A stretch of 31,216 bases of DNA from a virus. This document shows positions 24,025 through 31,179 of the stretch, in pieces. The first letter of the stretch is position 1, and the number at the start of each line of letters is the position of its first letter. A model generated the notes under the pieces. That model saw nothing but the letters and a program-made list of their open reading frames with translations. It had not been told where the DNA came from and ran no database searches. The position numbers and the translations under genes are program-made. The DNA is taken from the IMG/VR virus record IMGVR_UViG_3300035666_000117, positions 1-31,216 of that record. One strand, given 5' to 3'.

Positions 24025-24413
24025 TAGATTAAATCTTCTAGAAATGGTGGTTCGTAGTTTGGACCCTTAAGCACCTTGCCTCGCTCATCTTTGACTGGCT
24101 TCCCATCTACGAGCTTGGACATATTGCTTCGATGTACTCTTGCCAGAGCTTCGTCGAGTTCCCACCCAGCAGCAGCAGCAAACTGGAAGCAAACGTACAC
24201 AAGATCCGCAAGTTCTTTAAGGGCATCCTCTCTAGCCCTAAGGTTTGAAAGATCCTCAGTGCATTTTTCGTATGCATAGAAGAACTCGTTGCTCTCTTCA
24301 AATATGAGATCTGATTGAATGTCAAGAACGTCTGAGCTAAAGTGCGATGTTGGTTGACTCATGGCCAACCGAAATTGAAGTGCTTGGCCTAGCAGGTCAG
24401 GAACGTTGGTCAT
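24024..24413 (-). CDS. MazG-like nucleotide pyrophosphohydrolase
   Basis: A 129-residue all-alpha NTP pyrophosphatase-type protein. The metal-binding pattern is visible: EESNEFFYAYE (about 39-49) followed by KELADLVYVC (about 66-75). The C-terminal NMSKLVDGKPVKDERGKVLK is usual for the phosphoribosyl-ATP/MazG-like subgroup in cyanophages. It may hydrolyse non-canonical or signalling nucleotides. Substrate cannot be told from sequence. It starts by ATGA overlap with the DUF3310 gene and leads directly into the reductase, placing it in nucleotide metabolism. Confidence 0.87.
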   Translation of the reverse strand: MTNVPDLLGQALQFRLAMSQPTSHFSSDVLDIQSDLIFEESNEFFYAYEKCTEDLSNLRAREDALKELADLVYVCFQFAAAAGWELDEALARVHRSNMSKLVDGKPVKDERGKVLKGPNYEPPFLEDLI

Positions 24414-24625
24414 TGGTTACGAGAGCCCGAAACAAGTTGAATCTTTTTGTCGATGTACGCCTTTGCCTTTAGAAGGTCGTCAATCTCTTCTTCGTATTTT
24501 TTATGACCTGCTCTGCAGATGTACTTGACTACATTGCCCAAGAAGTAGTCCAGCTTTTGATCTGCAATAAAGTTCCAGACTTCTATGCTTCCTCGTTGAT
24601 AGTGGTCAGGTGAGTACTTGCTCAT
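24410..24625 (-). CDS. DUF3310 family protein
   Basis: A 71-residue protein with the DUF3310 pattern: PDHYQRGSIEVWNFI (residues about 6-20), FLGNVVKYICRAGHK (28-42), and DLLKAKAYIDKKI. This family is common in phages of cyanobacteria and other hosts. A similar segment occurs in T7 gp1.7, a nucleotide kinase, but no kinase function is shown for the stand-alone domain. Its start lies inside the preceding small gene by about 20 bases and its stop overlaps the MazG-like ATG. Confidence 0.88.
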   Translation of the reverse strand: MSKYSPDHYQRGSIEVWNFIADQKLDYFLGNVVKYICRAGHKKYEEEIDDLLKAKAYIDKKIQLVSGSRNQ

Positions 24626-24782
24626 GTTTGGTGTATGGTGGTGAATCGATCAGTTCGTCTTCAATCTTCTGCAGCAAAGATTGCATAAAAGGTTTCCACA
24701 CTATGTCTCCATAGGGTGCATACATCTTTCGTGCATACAGTGTGTTCCTTATTAGCAATAGCTCTTTGTCAGTCAGCTTCAT
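24606..24782 (-). CDS. Small hypothetical protein
   Basis: A 58-residue protein. I chose the ATG at 24782 over an upstream TTG at 24791. AAGGAG lies 10 bases before the ATG but directly abuts the TTG, so the ATG fits better. The sequence is helical and charged (LTDKELLLIRNTLYARKMYA, then SLLQKIEDELID). No family recognised. Starts inside the 3' end of the membrane-anchored ORF and runs into DUF3310. Confidence 0.65.
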   Translation of the reverse strand: MKLTDKELLLIRNTLYARKMYAPYGDIVWKPFMQSLLQKIEDELIDSPPYTKHEQVLT

Positions 24783-25002
24783 CAACCCCAAGCTCCTTCC
24801 TGAGTTCTTCTGCCATCCTCATGTACTTCTTCATGTCAGTTTTCATGAAGTAAATATCCCATTCCAGCTTTAGCCTCATTGGAACTTTCCTTATCTCCAG
24901 CCAGAGTCTCTTCAATTGAAGGTCAAAGAAGTAAACAAAGTTGAAGTCAAGGATTATTAGCCCAGCTACGACCGCTGTGATTGTTATGTATGTGATGTTC
25001 AT
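24769..25002 (-). CDS. Small protein with N-terminal membrane segment
   Basis: A 77-residue protein starting by ATGA overlap with the exonuclease. Residues about 5-27 are hydrophobic (YITITAVVAGLIILDFNFVY), followed by a basic, helical cytoplasmic-type tail (LQLKRLWLEIRKVPMRLKLE) and an acidic end. It is probably a single-pass inner-membrane protein. No family recognised. Holin is possible by shape but the location in the replication block does not favour it. Confidence 0.7.
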   Translation of the reverse strand: MNITYITITAVVAGLIILDFNFVYFFDLQLKRLWLEIRKVPMRLKLEWDIYFMKTDMKKYMRMAEELRKELGVDEAD

Positions 25003-25730
25003 GGAGTAATGAGTATTGGCTCTTGCTTGTCCGAATCCCAGTCAGATGCTTGCAGAATTCGGGCAAGTCGAAGGGTCTTGAGTGCATCGTCTGCTGTCTT
25101 TCCTGCGGCTTGGTAGGTTTCGACAACTGCAGGCCAGTAATCTCCCCCTTTAACCTTGTTCAGGATTAAGTCAGCCTTCTTTGGGCCTACACCTGGGCAG
25201 CCGCCATAGCCATCGGTTTGATCACCTGTCAAGCACTGTTCAAAGAGTTTTCTACGAGCCGCTTCGGGGCACTGATTAAACTCATCTTTGAGGTTGTACA
25301 GCCTCACAGGAAGCTGTTCCATGTCCTTGTCTGGACTGATCACAACGAAGCTCTCAAAGCTTTGATTCGTTGAGAGAATGCCAATCACATCATCAGCTTC
25401 CAGACCAGGCTTCATGACTGATTCGTATTCAGACATTGCCCACTGCTTCAACTTCAGGTAGCCAGCAGGCTTTCGCTTGATACGGTTTCCCTTGTAGGTT
25501 GGTTCGATCTGCTTTCTAAAGTTCACCCTATCGGTGAAAGCAAGCAAGATGTCTTTGCTGTCAAACCTTTCTTGTAGGTTCTTCAGCTCTGATCTGACAA
25601 TCCTTTTGGCTTCTGTGAAGTTGCCAACAATGACAGTCAGCTCTTCGTTGTACTCGTGCTCTTCCTCCGTTGCGGAGGCGGCTCGATACACAAAGAAGTC
25701 ACAGTCAACTAATAACTTTGGTGGTTTCAC
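24999..25730 (-). CDS. 6: 5'-3' exonuclease, T7 gp6-like (FEN family)
   Basis: A 243-residue protein. Start is a GTG at 25730, 26 bases inside the HNH gene; no in-frame ATG fits the N-terminus better. Acidic active-site motifs of the FEN/T7 gp6 family: LLVDCDFFVYR with D9 and D11, GLEADDVIGIL, ISPDKDMEQL, and a helix-hairpin-helix (TDGYGGCPGVGPKKADLIL). The enzyme removes primers and host DNA and is needed for recombination and packaging in T7. The length is less than T7 gp6 (300 aa). The gene ends in an ATGA overlap with the next ORF. Confidence 0.94.
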   Translation of the reverse strand: MKPPKLLVDCDFFVYRAASATEEEHEYNEELTVIVGNFTEAKRIVRSELKNLQERFDSKDILLAFTDRVNFRKQIEPTYKGNRIKRKPAGYLKLKQWAMSEYESVMKPGLEADDVIGILSTNQSFESFVVISPDKDMEQLPVRLYNLKDEFNQCPEAARRKLFEQCLTGDQTDGYGGCPGVGPKKADLILNKVKGGDYWPAVVETYQAAGKTADDALKTLRLARILQASDWDSDKQEPILITP

Positions 25731-26142
25731 TTGGTTGAGTGGAATTGATGAGGTAATGAATGGCGGTCATCATGAGTGCTGGGTCATCGTTAAACTTGCC
25801 GAACCCAAGGTTGCATGAGTCACACACGTAGCCCCGAAAGGTGTTGGAGTGATGGCAGTGGTCCAGAACCCAGCTTTCTGTGTGCCTGCCACATGCAGGG
25901 CAGTTGCCTGGGGCCGGTGTCGGGTTCTGCTTTCGGAGCCGATCCCTGACGATGCGTAGGTCGTTGCTGCAGGTCTTGCAAGTGTTCTTCCTGCCTGCTG
26001 TTGATGTGGAGAAATATGGGAACTCTTCTAAAGCTTTATGCTCTCCACACTTTCTGCACTCTTTAGTGCGTGTCTGCCCAGCTTGCCCCGATCTTATACT
26101 CTGAGTCCAGTTTACATCGAAAAGAGATAGCTGATTCAACAT
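25705..26142 (-). CDS. HNH endonuclease, recombination endonuclease VII-like
   Basis: A 145-residue protein. The only ATG overlaps the polymerase by 80 bases (a TTG lies at the next codon). An N-terminal zinc knuckle (CRKCGEHK...CKTCSND) is followed by the endonuclease VII core: CPACGR, VLDHCHHSNTFRGYVCDSCN and LGFGKFNDDP. The Cys pairs bind zinc and the Asp-His/His/Asn residues form the His-Me active site. T4 endonuclease VII resolves branched DNA and Holliday junctions. In this position it might equally be a free-standing homing-type nuclease. The genome already has an endonuclease I, so the role may differ. Confidence 0.9.
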   Translation of the reverse strand: MLNQLSLFDVNWTQSIRSGQAGQTRTKECRKCGEHKALEEFPYFSTSTAGRKNTCKTCSNDLRIVRDRLRKQNPTPAPGNCPACGRHTESWVLDHCHHSNTFRGYVCDSCNLGFGKFNDDPALMMTAIHYLINSTQPSETTKVIS

Positions 26143-27829
26143 CCTTCATTGCACATGTAATTAAGAAGGCGGCCTGCTCCGCTTGTTCTGGTTCAACTGA
26201 TAACTGCATCTCGTCGTGTACAAATGCCAACGGCCAATAATCAATACCTGCTTCCCTCAGCAGTTCGTTACTGCGGATGACCCACCGCTTGCAGATGATT
26301 GCCCCTGCTGATTGCAGAAGGTAGTTCAAAGCAGCGTGGCTTTTGCCTTGCAATCGAATTGGCCTACCGTCCAGGCCTGTGATGACCCCTGATTTGGCCT
26401 TTTCTTGAATGGCCTCTGTGAGCTGACCAAACCCGTCAAGGTCAGACATGATCCGTTTGCGGATCTCTTTGCCCTTGCTTATGGCTTTGTCCTTGCTGGC
26501 ACCTGCCGTCAGTCCCAGCTTCATGTCACCACCCCCGTAGATCAGGCAATAGGTCACTCCCTTGCCTGTCTTCCTGTCAGTGCCATAGATCTCTGCCAGC
26601 GCGTTGTGGATGTCTCCCTCCACAACTTCCTTGCCAAACTTCCCACCATCAAATCTTGCTAGATAGTGGGCAAGGCACCTGAGCTCTAGACCACTGGCAT
26701 CGGCACCAACCTGAGCCCTCTTAGGTCCTGGAATGAACAGCTCCCTATAGTCATGTGCTGACGGAACTTGAGCAAGGTTCGGCTTCATATGAGCCATCCT
26801 GCCTGTGTTGGTGTTCAAGACGCAGGAGTGGTGGATCCTGCCATCTTTCTCCACTTTCTTAAGCCAGGCGTTTTGACCCTCGCTCAATTGGCCTAGGTGT
26901 TTTTGTAGTTCCAGAATACGAGCGAATTTTTTCGACTCTATAGTTCCAAGGTTGACCAAGACATCTTCGTCGATCTTGGGAACACCAGTGTCAGTGAACT
27001 CTTCTGGCTTCCACCCTCTGAACTGTTTGAAGGCCCAGGCTATGTGCTGTCTGGAAGTCGGGTTGAACTCTTTGAGGCGGCAGAATGTTGCACCAGTTAC
27101 ATACCCTCTTGTTTTGTTGGGGCGTAGTGGTGTGAACTCACCTCCATCCACAAATAGAAATGTGGACCGCATCTCTTCGGAGAGCTGTTCAAGTTCAGAC
27201 CTTAATCTTCCTTCCAGTGCGTGGGCCTTCTTTAGATCAAAGGGATAGCCCTCCCGTTCCTGCCAGGACATTAGCTTAGCCAGCTCATGTTCTGTCGTAA
27301 TGCACTGTTCGTACTCTTTTAGCTTGGGCTCAAAGAGCTTGCTCAAGGCTACGGACACTTCTACGTCTTGAGCGCAGTAGTCCAGCATCTCAGGTGTGTA
27401 GGTTGACCAGTCACCTTTGAGTTGCTTGCCGTACTCACTCTTCAACACCCCTAGCCTGTAGCCCCAGGATTCCAGGGAGTGTCTTCCATAGAGCTGGGCT
27501 GGCATGTTGGCTGGTTTGCTTCTGAAATCCCGATCCAGCATGTCCATGAAGAACAGCCTTGAGAGGATCAGTGTGTCGTAAACCTTCTGTTCTGGGTTGA
27601 AGAACGGGTAGATCTCTTTGATGGCTTCAAAGTCATAGCCGACGATATTGTGGCCCCAGAGCTCATCAGCTTCAGCCAGGATGTTGATCCCGGTTGTGAC
27701 TGATTCACGCAGCCCACTGTCGTCATACTTCAATGTCTCCCCTGTATCCAGGTCATGGGTGACCAGACAGTGAACACAGGAGAGGTCCCTGAGGAGTCCA
27801 TCTGTTTCAATGTCAAAGACAAGTCTCAT
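26063..27829 (-). CDS. 5: DNA polymerase, family A, T7 gp5-like
   Basis: A 588-residue polymerase with 3'-5' exonuclease. Exonuclease motifs: LVFDIETDGLL (D6, E8), GHNIVGYDFEAI and YCAQDVEVSVAL. Polymerase motifs: DASGLELRCLAHYL (motif A), KTGKGVTYCLIYGGG (motif B) and FVHDEMQL (motif C). T7 gp5 is 704 aa. Part of the shortfall is in the thumb, where T7 has a thioredoxin-binding insertion: the comparable stretch before EFNPTSRQH (residues about 221-254) is about half as long by my memory of T7. It starts by ATGA overlap with the thioredoxin gene and its 3' end overlaps the HNH gene. Confidence 0.97.
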   Translation of the reverse strand: MRLVFDIETDGLLRDLSCVHCLVTHDLDTGETLKYDDSGLRESVTTGINILAEADELWGHNIVGYDFEAIKEIYPFFNPEQKVYDTLILSRLFFMDMLDRDFRSKPANMPAQLYGRHSLESWGYRLGVLKSEYGKQLKGDWSTYTPEMLDYCAQDVEVSVALSKLFEPKLKEYEQCITTEHELAKLMSWQEREGYPFDLKKAHALEGRLRSELEQLSEEMRSTFLFVDGGEFTPLRPNKTRGYVTGATFCRLKEFNPTSRQHIAWAFKQFRGWKPEEFTDTGVPKIDEDVLVNLGTIESKKFARILELQKHLGQLSEGQNAWLKKVEKDGRIHHSCVLNTNTGRMAHMKPNLAQVPSAHDYRELFIPGPKRAQVGADASGLELRCLAHYLARFDGGKFGKEVVEGDIHNALAEIYGTDRKTGKGVTYCLIYGGGDMKLGLTAGASKDKAISKGKEIRKRIMSDLDGFGQLTEAIQEKAKSGVITGLDGRPIRLQGKSHAALNYLLQSAGAIICKRWVIRSNELLREAGIDYWPLAFVHDEMQLSVEPEQAEQAAFLITCAMKDVESAISFRCKLDSEYKIGASWADTH

Positions 27830-28146
27830 ATGTTGTTGCGCAGGCGAAAGTCATGGATGTACGTCAAGGCCTTTTCCCACCACTCCTGAGGCAGCAACCG
27901 GGCTCCCACACGCCTTGCCACTTCATCACCGTTCTTATCCAGAATCAAAACTGTTGGATAGGTCTGGAGGTCGTAGCTGTGAACCAGGGCAGAGTGGTAT
28001 TCCTTCTGCATGACATGGACTATCGGCCTTAACTCAGGCCGTTGCTGCAGTACAGCGTCCAACCCCTCTTCTGTTACTTTGCAGGGATTGCATTCCTGCT
28101 TCTTGAAGAACACCAACTTGTAAGGGATGCCCTCAAAAGTCGTCAT
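27826..28146 (-). CDS. Thioredoxin-like protein
   Basis: A 106-residue protein. I chose the ATG at 28146, which removes an unlike N-terminal stretch and leaves a 14-base overlap with primase-helicase. The CxxC is C19-N-P-C22 (in KKQECNPCKVTEEG) rather than the usual WCGPC, and the cis-proline loop LQTYPTVLILDKNG is present. Host thioredoxin is the processivity factor of T7 DNA polymerase. Here a phage copy lies directly before gp5, with ATGA overlap. It could also reduce the phage ribonucleotide reductase. Which role applies is not visible. Confidence 0.85.
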   Translation of the reverse strand: MTTFEGIPYKLVFFKKQECNPCKVTEEGLDAVLQQRPELRPIVHVMQKEYHSALVHSYDLQTYPTVLILDKNGDEVARRVGARLLPQEWWEKALTYIHDFRLRNNI

Positions 28147-29734
28147 AGGTAATGGGTGCGGATTGTTTGGTAGGTGATGCGGCTGCTTCCACCAGGCGGC
28201 CTGTTTCCTTGTCAAAGGAGAGCAGCCCAGCAGGCCCTGCAAGGCCGTTGAATCTGTTCTTGAGTACAACGAGCTCGGAGATGTTGTCTCCAGACGTTAT
28301 GGACCGTTGTAGGGCTATTACGATGTCCGATAGCTGAGCGATGCTGTGGCTACCCCTGAGCTGGCCCATTGATACGGCTGCTCCGTCCTCATGACCCTTG
28401 TCGTTATGAGAGCGGCGTAGGTGGGAAACCAACAACAGCCCGATCTTTGTCTCTTCAACAAATGAGCGCAGTTTGGTCATCGTCACATCAATCAGCTTGC
28501 GCTCATCGTCTGATGCGTTACCAGATAGCAAGATGCTGAGGTGATCGAGGATGACCCACGACACACCCCTGGCTTTGACCATGAAGCGGATGTCATTGAG
28601 GATCACATCTGGATCTACGGAGCCAAAGCCATCTCGCAGGTAAATCAGCCCTGAACCCAGAGAGGCGTCAAAGCTGGCCTGCAGGTCATCGAGGGGGATC
28701 TCGTTGTTGAGATGCAGCGGCTTGTTAGCTTTGACCGTCATCAGCCGGAGGGCTGTCCGTTTGACGGATTCCTCCAGGGCGATGTAACCCACTGATTGCC
28801 CCTGATCCACCAGGGACATGGCAATCTCCCCACAGAAGGTGCTCTTGCCAATACCGGAGCCAGCGGTGATGGTCACCAGCTCGCCCCGCCTCAGTCCTGT
28901 GGTCAGGGTGTTCAGTCCTGAGTAGGGGTAGTCCGCATCCTTGCCATGTAGGGGGGTGCTGACCAGCTCAAACAACTCCCGCCCATCGATGATGGTCTGG
29001 GGTGTGTAGGCCCGCTTGTTGTAAATGGCTTGCCTGATGGCATCGCCATCACCAGCCTGCAGGGCCTCGGAAGCATCCTTGTAAGCCCCCAGAGCAGCCA
29101 GATAAACCCGATCAGGTGGGAACAGTTGGGCACATTCTTGTGCCGCCCTGGTGCCCGCCTCATCCCCATCCAGCATCAGGATGATCTCTTCAAAGCCCAT
29201 CAGCCACTTGAGCTGATGCCTCAGGTCTTTGACTGCTGCAGCGGCCCCATTGGGGACGCTTACCACCGGCCAGGTGGGCCGTGTCTGGTAGACGGAGAGG
29301 CAGTCAATCTCGCCTTCTGTAATTACGATGGACTTACCGGATCCCCAGAGCTGTTGCCCGAATAGCTGATGTTCAGTGTTAGTACCGACCCAGCGAAAGG
29401 TCTTTTTCTGATCACGCTCCTTGTAACCAACAACAGCCCGAGCTGAGCTGTAGTAAGGGAAACGAAGAACAGGACCCGAATCAACACGCACGTTAAATTT
29501 ACGGCAAGTCTCTTCGGTAATTTTCCGAGATCTAATCGCCGCGATCTCACCCTCATAGTGCATTGTGTGTTTGGTGGATTGGTGGCTAATAGGTTCACCA
29601 GTCCCTGCTTCGTAGGTGCGGCATGAAAAACAGAAGCCATGCCCGTCGGTGTAGCGGGACATGGCATCTGAGCTGCCGCAGTGAGAGCAGGGTTCGTGTC
29701 TTACAAACTCTGATTCACTTGAGCAAGTATTCAT
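28133..29734 (-). CDS. 4: Primase-helicase, T7 gp4-like
   Basis: A 533-residue bifunctional protein. Zinc-binding primase head: C16-x-x-C19 and C35-x-x-C38 (PCSHCGSS, FCFSCRT). TOPRIM motifs: VITEGEIDCLSVYQ (about 134-147) and LMLDGDEAGTRAAQ (about 183-196). The RecA-like helicase has Walker A GSGIGKST (around 295), Walker B WVILDHLSILLSG and a downstream LLLVSHLRRSHND. The C-terminus ends TYDDF, an acidic tail with a final Phe as in T7 gp4, which contacts polymerase. It starts inside a small gene by 20 bases. Confidence 0.96.
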   Translation of the reverse strand: MNTCSSESEFVRHEPCSHCGSSDAMSRYTDGHGFCFSCRTYEAGTGEPISHQSTKHTMHYEGEIAAIRSRKITEETCRKFNVRVDSGPVLRFPYYSSARAVVGYKERDQKKTFRWVGTNTEHQLFGQQLWGSGKSIVITEGEIDCLSVYQTRPTWPVVSVPNGAAAAVKDLRHQLKWLMGFEEIILMLDGDEAGTRAAQECAQLFPPDRVYLAALGAYKDASEALQAGDGDAIRQAIYNKRAYTPQTIIDGRELFELVSTPLHGKDADYPYSGLNTLTTGLRRGELVTITAGSGIGKSTFCGEIAMSLVDQGQSVGYIALEESVKRTALRLMTVKANKPLHLNNEIPLDDLQASFDASLGSGLIYLRDGFGSVDPDVILNDIRFMVKARGVSWVILDHLSILLSGNASDDERKLIDVTMTKLRSFVEETKIGLLLVSHLRRSHNDKGHEDGAAVSMGQLRGSHSIAQLSDIVIALQRSITSGDNISELVVLKNRFNGLAGPAGLLSFDKETGRLVEAAASPTKQSAPITYDDF

Positions 29735-29855
29735 CCGAGAGTTCTACATAGTCACGCAGAACCCCTACAATCACTTCGTAGGGGACACCCTCGTCCTCAA
29801 GCTGCTCCACCAGTTGGTCGAGTCGTACAAACAGAGCATCAATGGAATCAGTCAT
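29715..29855 (-). CDS. 46-residue acidic protein between endonuclease I and primase
   Basis: A 46-residue ORF with ATG at 29855 overlapping the preceding stop (TGATG). AGGAG lies 5 bases before the ATG, one of the clearest Shine-Dalgarno sites in the window. The peptide is acidic and amphipathic (MTDSIDALFVRLDQLVEQLE, then GVPYEVIVGVLRDYVELSDE). No family recognised. The end overlaps the primase start by 20 bases, suggesting translational coupling to gp4. Confidence 0.75.
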   Translation of the reverse strand: MTDSIDALFVRLDQLVEQLEDEGVPYEVIVGVLRDYVELSDEYLLK

Positions 29856-30085
29856 CAGTTCTCCTGGATCAGGGTGTACAGGTCTTGGCTGAATTGCTGG
29901 TACCGTTCAGCCGCCTGGCTGTGGTAGTCCTTCCAGCTTTTCAAAGCATTCACCAGGCCCTGCAGACAGTTCGCGCTGTAGTCAGTGGCACCCGCCACCT
30001 GGGTATCGCCAACGTCGCAGAGAATGTCGCTGAAGTGTTCCTCGTAGTATTCAACTGTTCCCAGTTGATGTGGTTTGTAGGTCAT
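29855..30085 (-). CDS. Small hypothetical protein
   Basis: A 76-residue protein. I chose the ATG at 30085, giving a 35-base overlap with endonuclease I; in-frame starts further upstream (ATG 30136) would overlap more. Aromatic and acidic (VEYYEEHFSDILCD), then a helical segment (NCLQGLVNALKSWKDYHSQA). No family recognised and no Shine-Dalgarno. T7 has an amidase (gp3.5) here; this protein is not an amidase. Confidence 0.65.
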   Translation of the reverse strand: MTYKPHQLGTVEYYEEHFSDILCDVGDTQVAGATDYSANCLQGLVNALKSWKDYHSQAAERYQQFSQDLYTLIQEN

Positions 30086-30437
30086 TGGTAAGCCAGGTTT
30101 GTGGGATGTCGGGATAGAGGCACCAGGGGAATCCATGCTTGTTGCACCAGTCCCCATAGGTGCTTTTGCTGCTTTTGGTTAGCGTGTTGTTGCGCTGAAA
30201 TATGAAGCGGATATCTAGTTCCGGGTGTTGAGCTTTAACGGCCAGCATCTTCCTCCTGTCCGATGGCTTAAAGAAACCCTTGCATTCAAGGATCACGCCA
30301 TTGGTCAGAAAGAAATCCGGTGTGTATTTGGACTCAAGGGTATAGCTGAACTTCTCTGCCTCATAGAGGTAGGGAACGTTTAACTTCTCGAAGTATTTAG
30401 ATACCCGCTCCTCCAGTCCGGAGCGGAGATCAGCCAT
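30051..30437 (-). CDS. 3: Endonuclease I (Holliday junction resolvase), T7 gp3-like
   Basis: A 128-residue protein of the T7 endonuclease I family (T7 gp3 is 149 aa). The nuclease core is visible: YEAEKFSYTLESKYTPDFFL with the Glu and Asp ligands, VILECKGFF with E-x-K, and the conserved basic PSDRRKMLAVKAQHP and STYGDWCNKHGF. It cuts four-way and branched DNA during recombination and host DNA breakdown. It starts by TGATG overlap with the ssDNA-binding gene. Codon use here is markedly less GC-rich than in that upstream gene. Confidence 0.95.
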   Translation of the reverse strand: MADLRSGLEERVSKYFEKLNVPYLYEAEKFSYTLESKYTPDFFLTNGVILECKGFFKPSDRRKMLAVKAQHPELDIRFIFQRNNTLTKSSKSTYGDWCNKHGFPWCLYPDIPQTWLTNDLQTTSTGNS

Positions 30438-30997
30438 CAGAAGTCGTAGCTGTCTTCTTCGCTCTCCACACGGCGCACCGCCGGGGAGCTGGCCCGGTAG
30501 CCCTTGACCTCCCCAAAGATGGAGGACACGTCTTCAGGGCTCAAGGTGCCGGAGTCGATGGCCCCGCTGCCGGTGACCAGCTCGATGATCTGCACACCCA
30601 GCACCTTGAGGGTGGTGCCAAGGGAGGGTTTGGTGTACGGGGACTGCTGCACGATCAGGCGGACCTTGGTCCCCTTGCGCACATCCCGGAGCACGGACTG
30701 CTCCACCGGATCCCCGGCGGAATCGACGAACACGGGCTCCACCCGGTTGGTCTCGCCCCCGTAGCTGTACTTGACCAGGCCCTCCTCGTCCCACTTGGCG
30801 GGGTTGATGGCCACCCGCTTGGGGTTGTCCACCTTGGACTTGGCCCAGGTCAGCAGCTCCTCGCGGTCCGCTTCGGCCTGCTCCAGCACGTCCGCTGGTA
30901 GCCGAAAGGAGAAGCTCCGGTTGTTGTACTTGCCGGAATCTTCATACACGTTGATGTAGCCGTCCAGCACAGCGTCAAAGACGTAGCGGTTTTTCAT
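30437..30997 (-). CDS. 2.5: Single-stranded DNA-binding protein, gp2.5-like
   Basis: A 186-residue protein of the T7 gp2.5 functional type, placed directly before endonuclease I as in T7. The N-terminal two thirds are beta-rich (OB-fold-like; for example VRLIVQQSPYTKPSLGTTLK and VLGVQIIELVTGSG). The C-terminus is acidic and ends in Phe (EDSYDF), as T7 gp2.5 ends, where that Phe contacts polymerase. The gene is distinctly GC-rich compared with the rest of the replication block. No Shine-Dalgarno is evident upstream. Confidence 0.9.
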   Translation of the reverse strand: MKNRYVFDAVLDGYINVYEDSGKYNNRSFSFRLPADVLEQAEADREELLTWAKSKVDNPKRVAINPAKWDEEGLVKYSYGGETNRVEPVFVDSAGDPVEQSVLRDVRKGTKVRLIVQQSPYTKPSLGTTLKVLGVQIIELVTGSGAIDSGTLSPEDVSSIFGEVKGYRASSPAVRRVESEEDSYDF

Positions 30998-31038
30998 GGT
31001 CGATTAGATGGTTTGGTTGTGGTAGTGGAATCGAAAAC

Positions 31039-31179
31039 TCAGCGCCCTTGGCCCCGGTAGGGCTTCTGTCCGCGCTTGGGCAGGCTGTGCAGGCCGGTGC
31101 CCTGGTGGGTGCGCTTGGGCGGCCCTGGGACGTGCTCACGCCGGGCTGTCGTCTTCGTTGGTGAACTCTTCTTCTTCAT
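31039..31179 (-). CDS. 46-residue basic peptide, possible small gene
   Basis: ATG at 31179, stop at 31039, overlapping the 3' end of the clipped frame to its right by 44 bases. The product is highly basic (KKKSSPTKTTARREHV, then KRGQKPYRGQGR). No Shine-Dalgarno and no family recognised. GC-rich composition makes chance open frames more likely here, so it could be spurious. Its placement fills the space before the ssDNA-binding gene. Confidence 0.4.
   Translation of the reverse strand: MKKKSSPTKTTARREHVPGPPKRTHQGTGLHSLPKRGQKPYRGQGR

Noticed and set aside
24769-25002. Holin
   Set aside because: One membrane segment and small size fit, but it sits in the replication block with no endolysin nearby.
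30534-30794. Gly/Arg/Pro-rich alternative minus-strand frame within the ssDNA-binding gene
   Set aside because: A by-product of GC-rich codons in another frame; amino acid composition is typical of a shadow.
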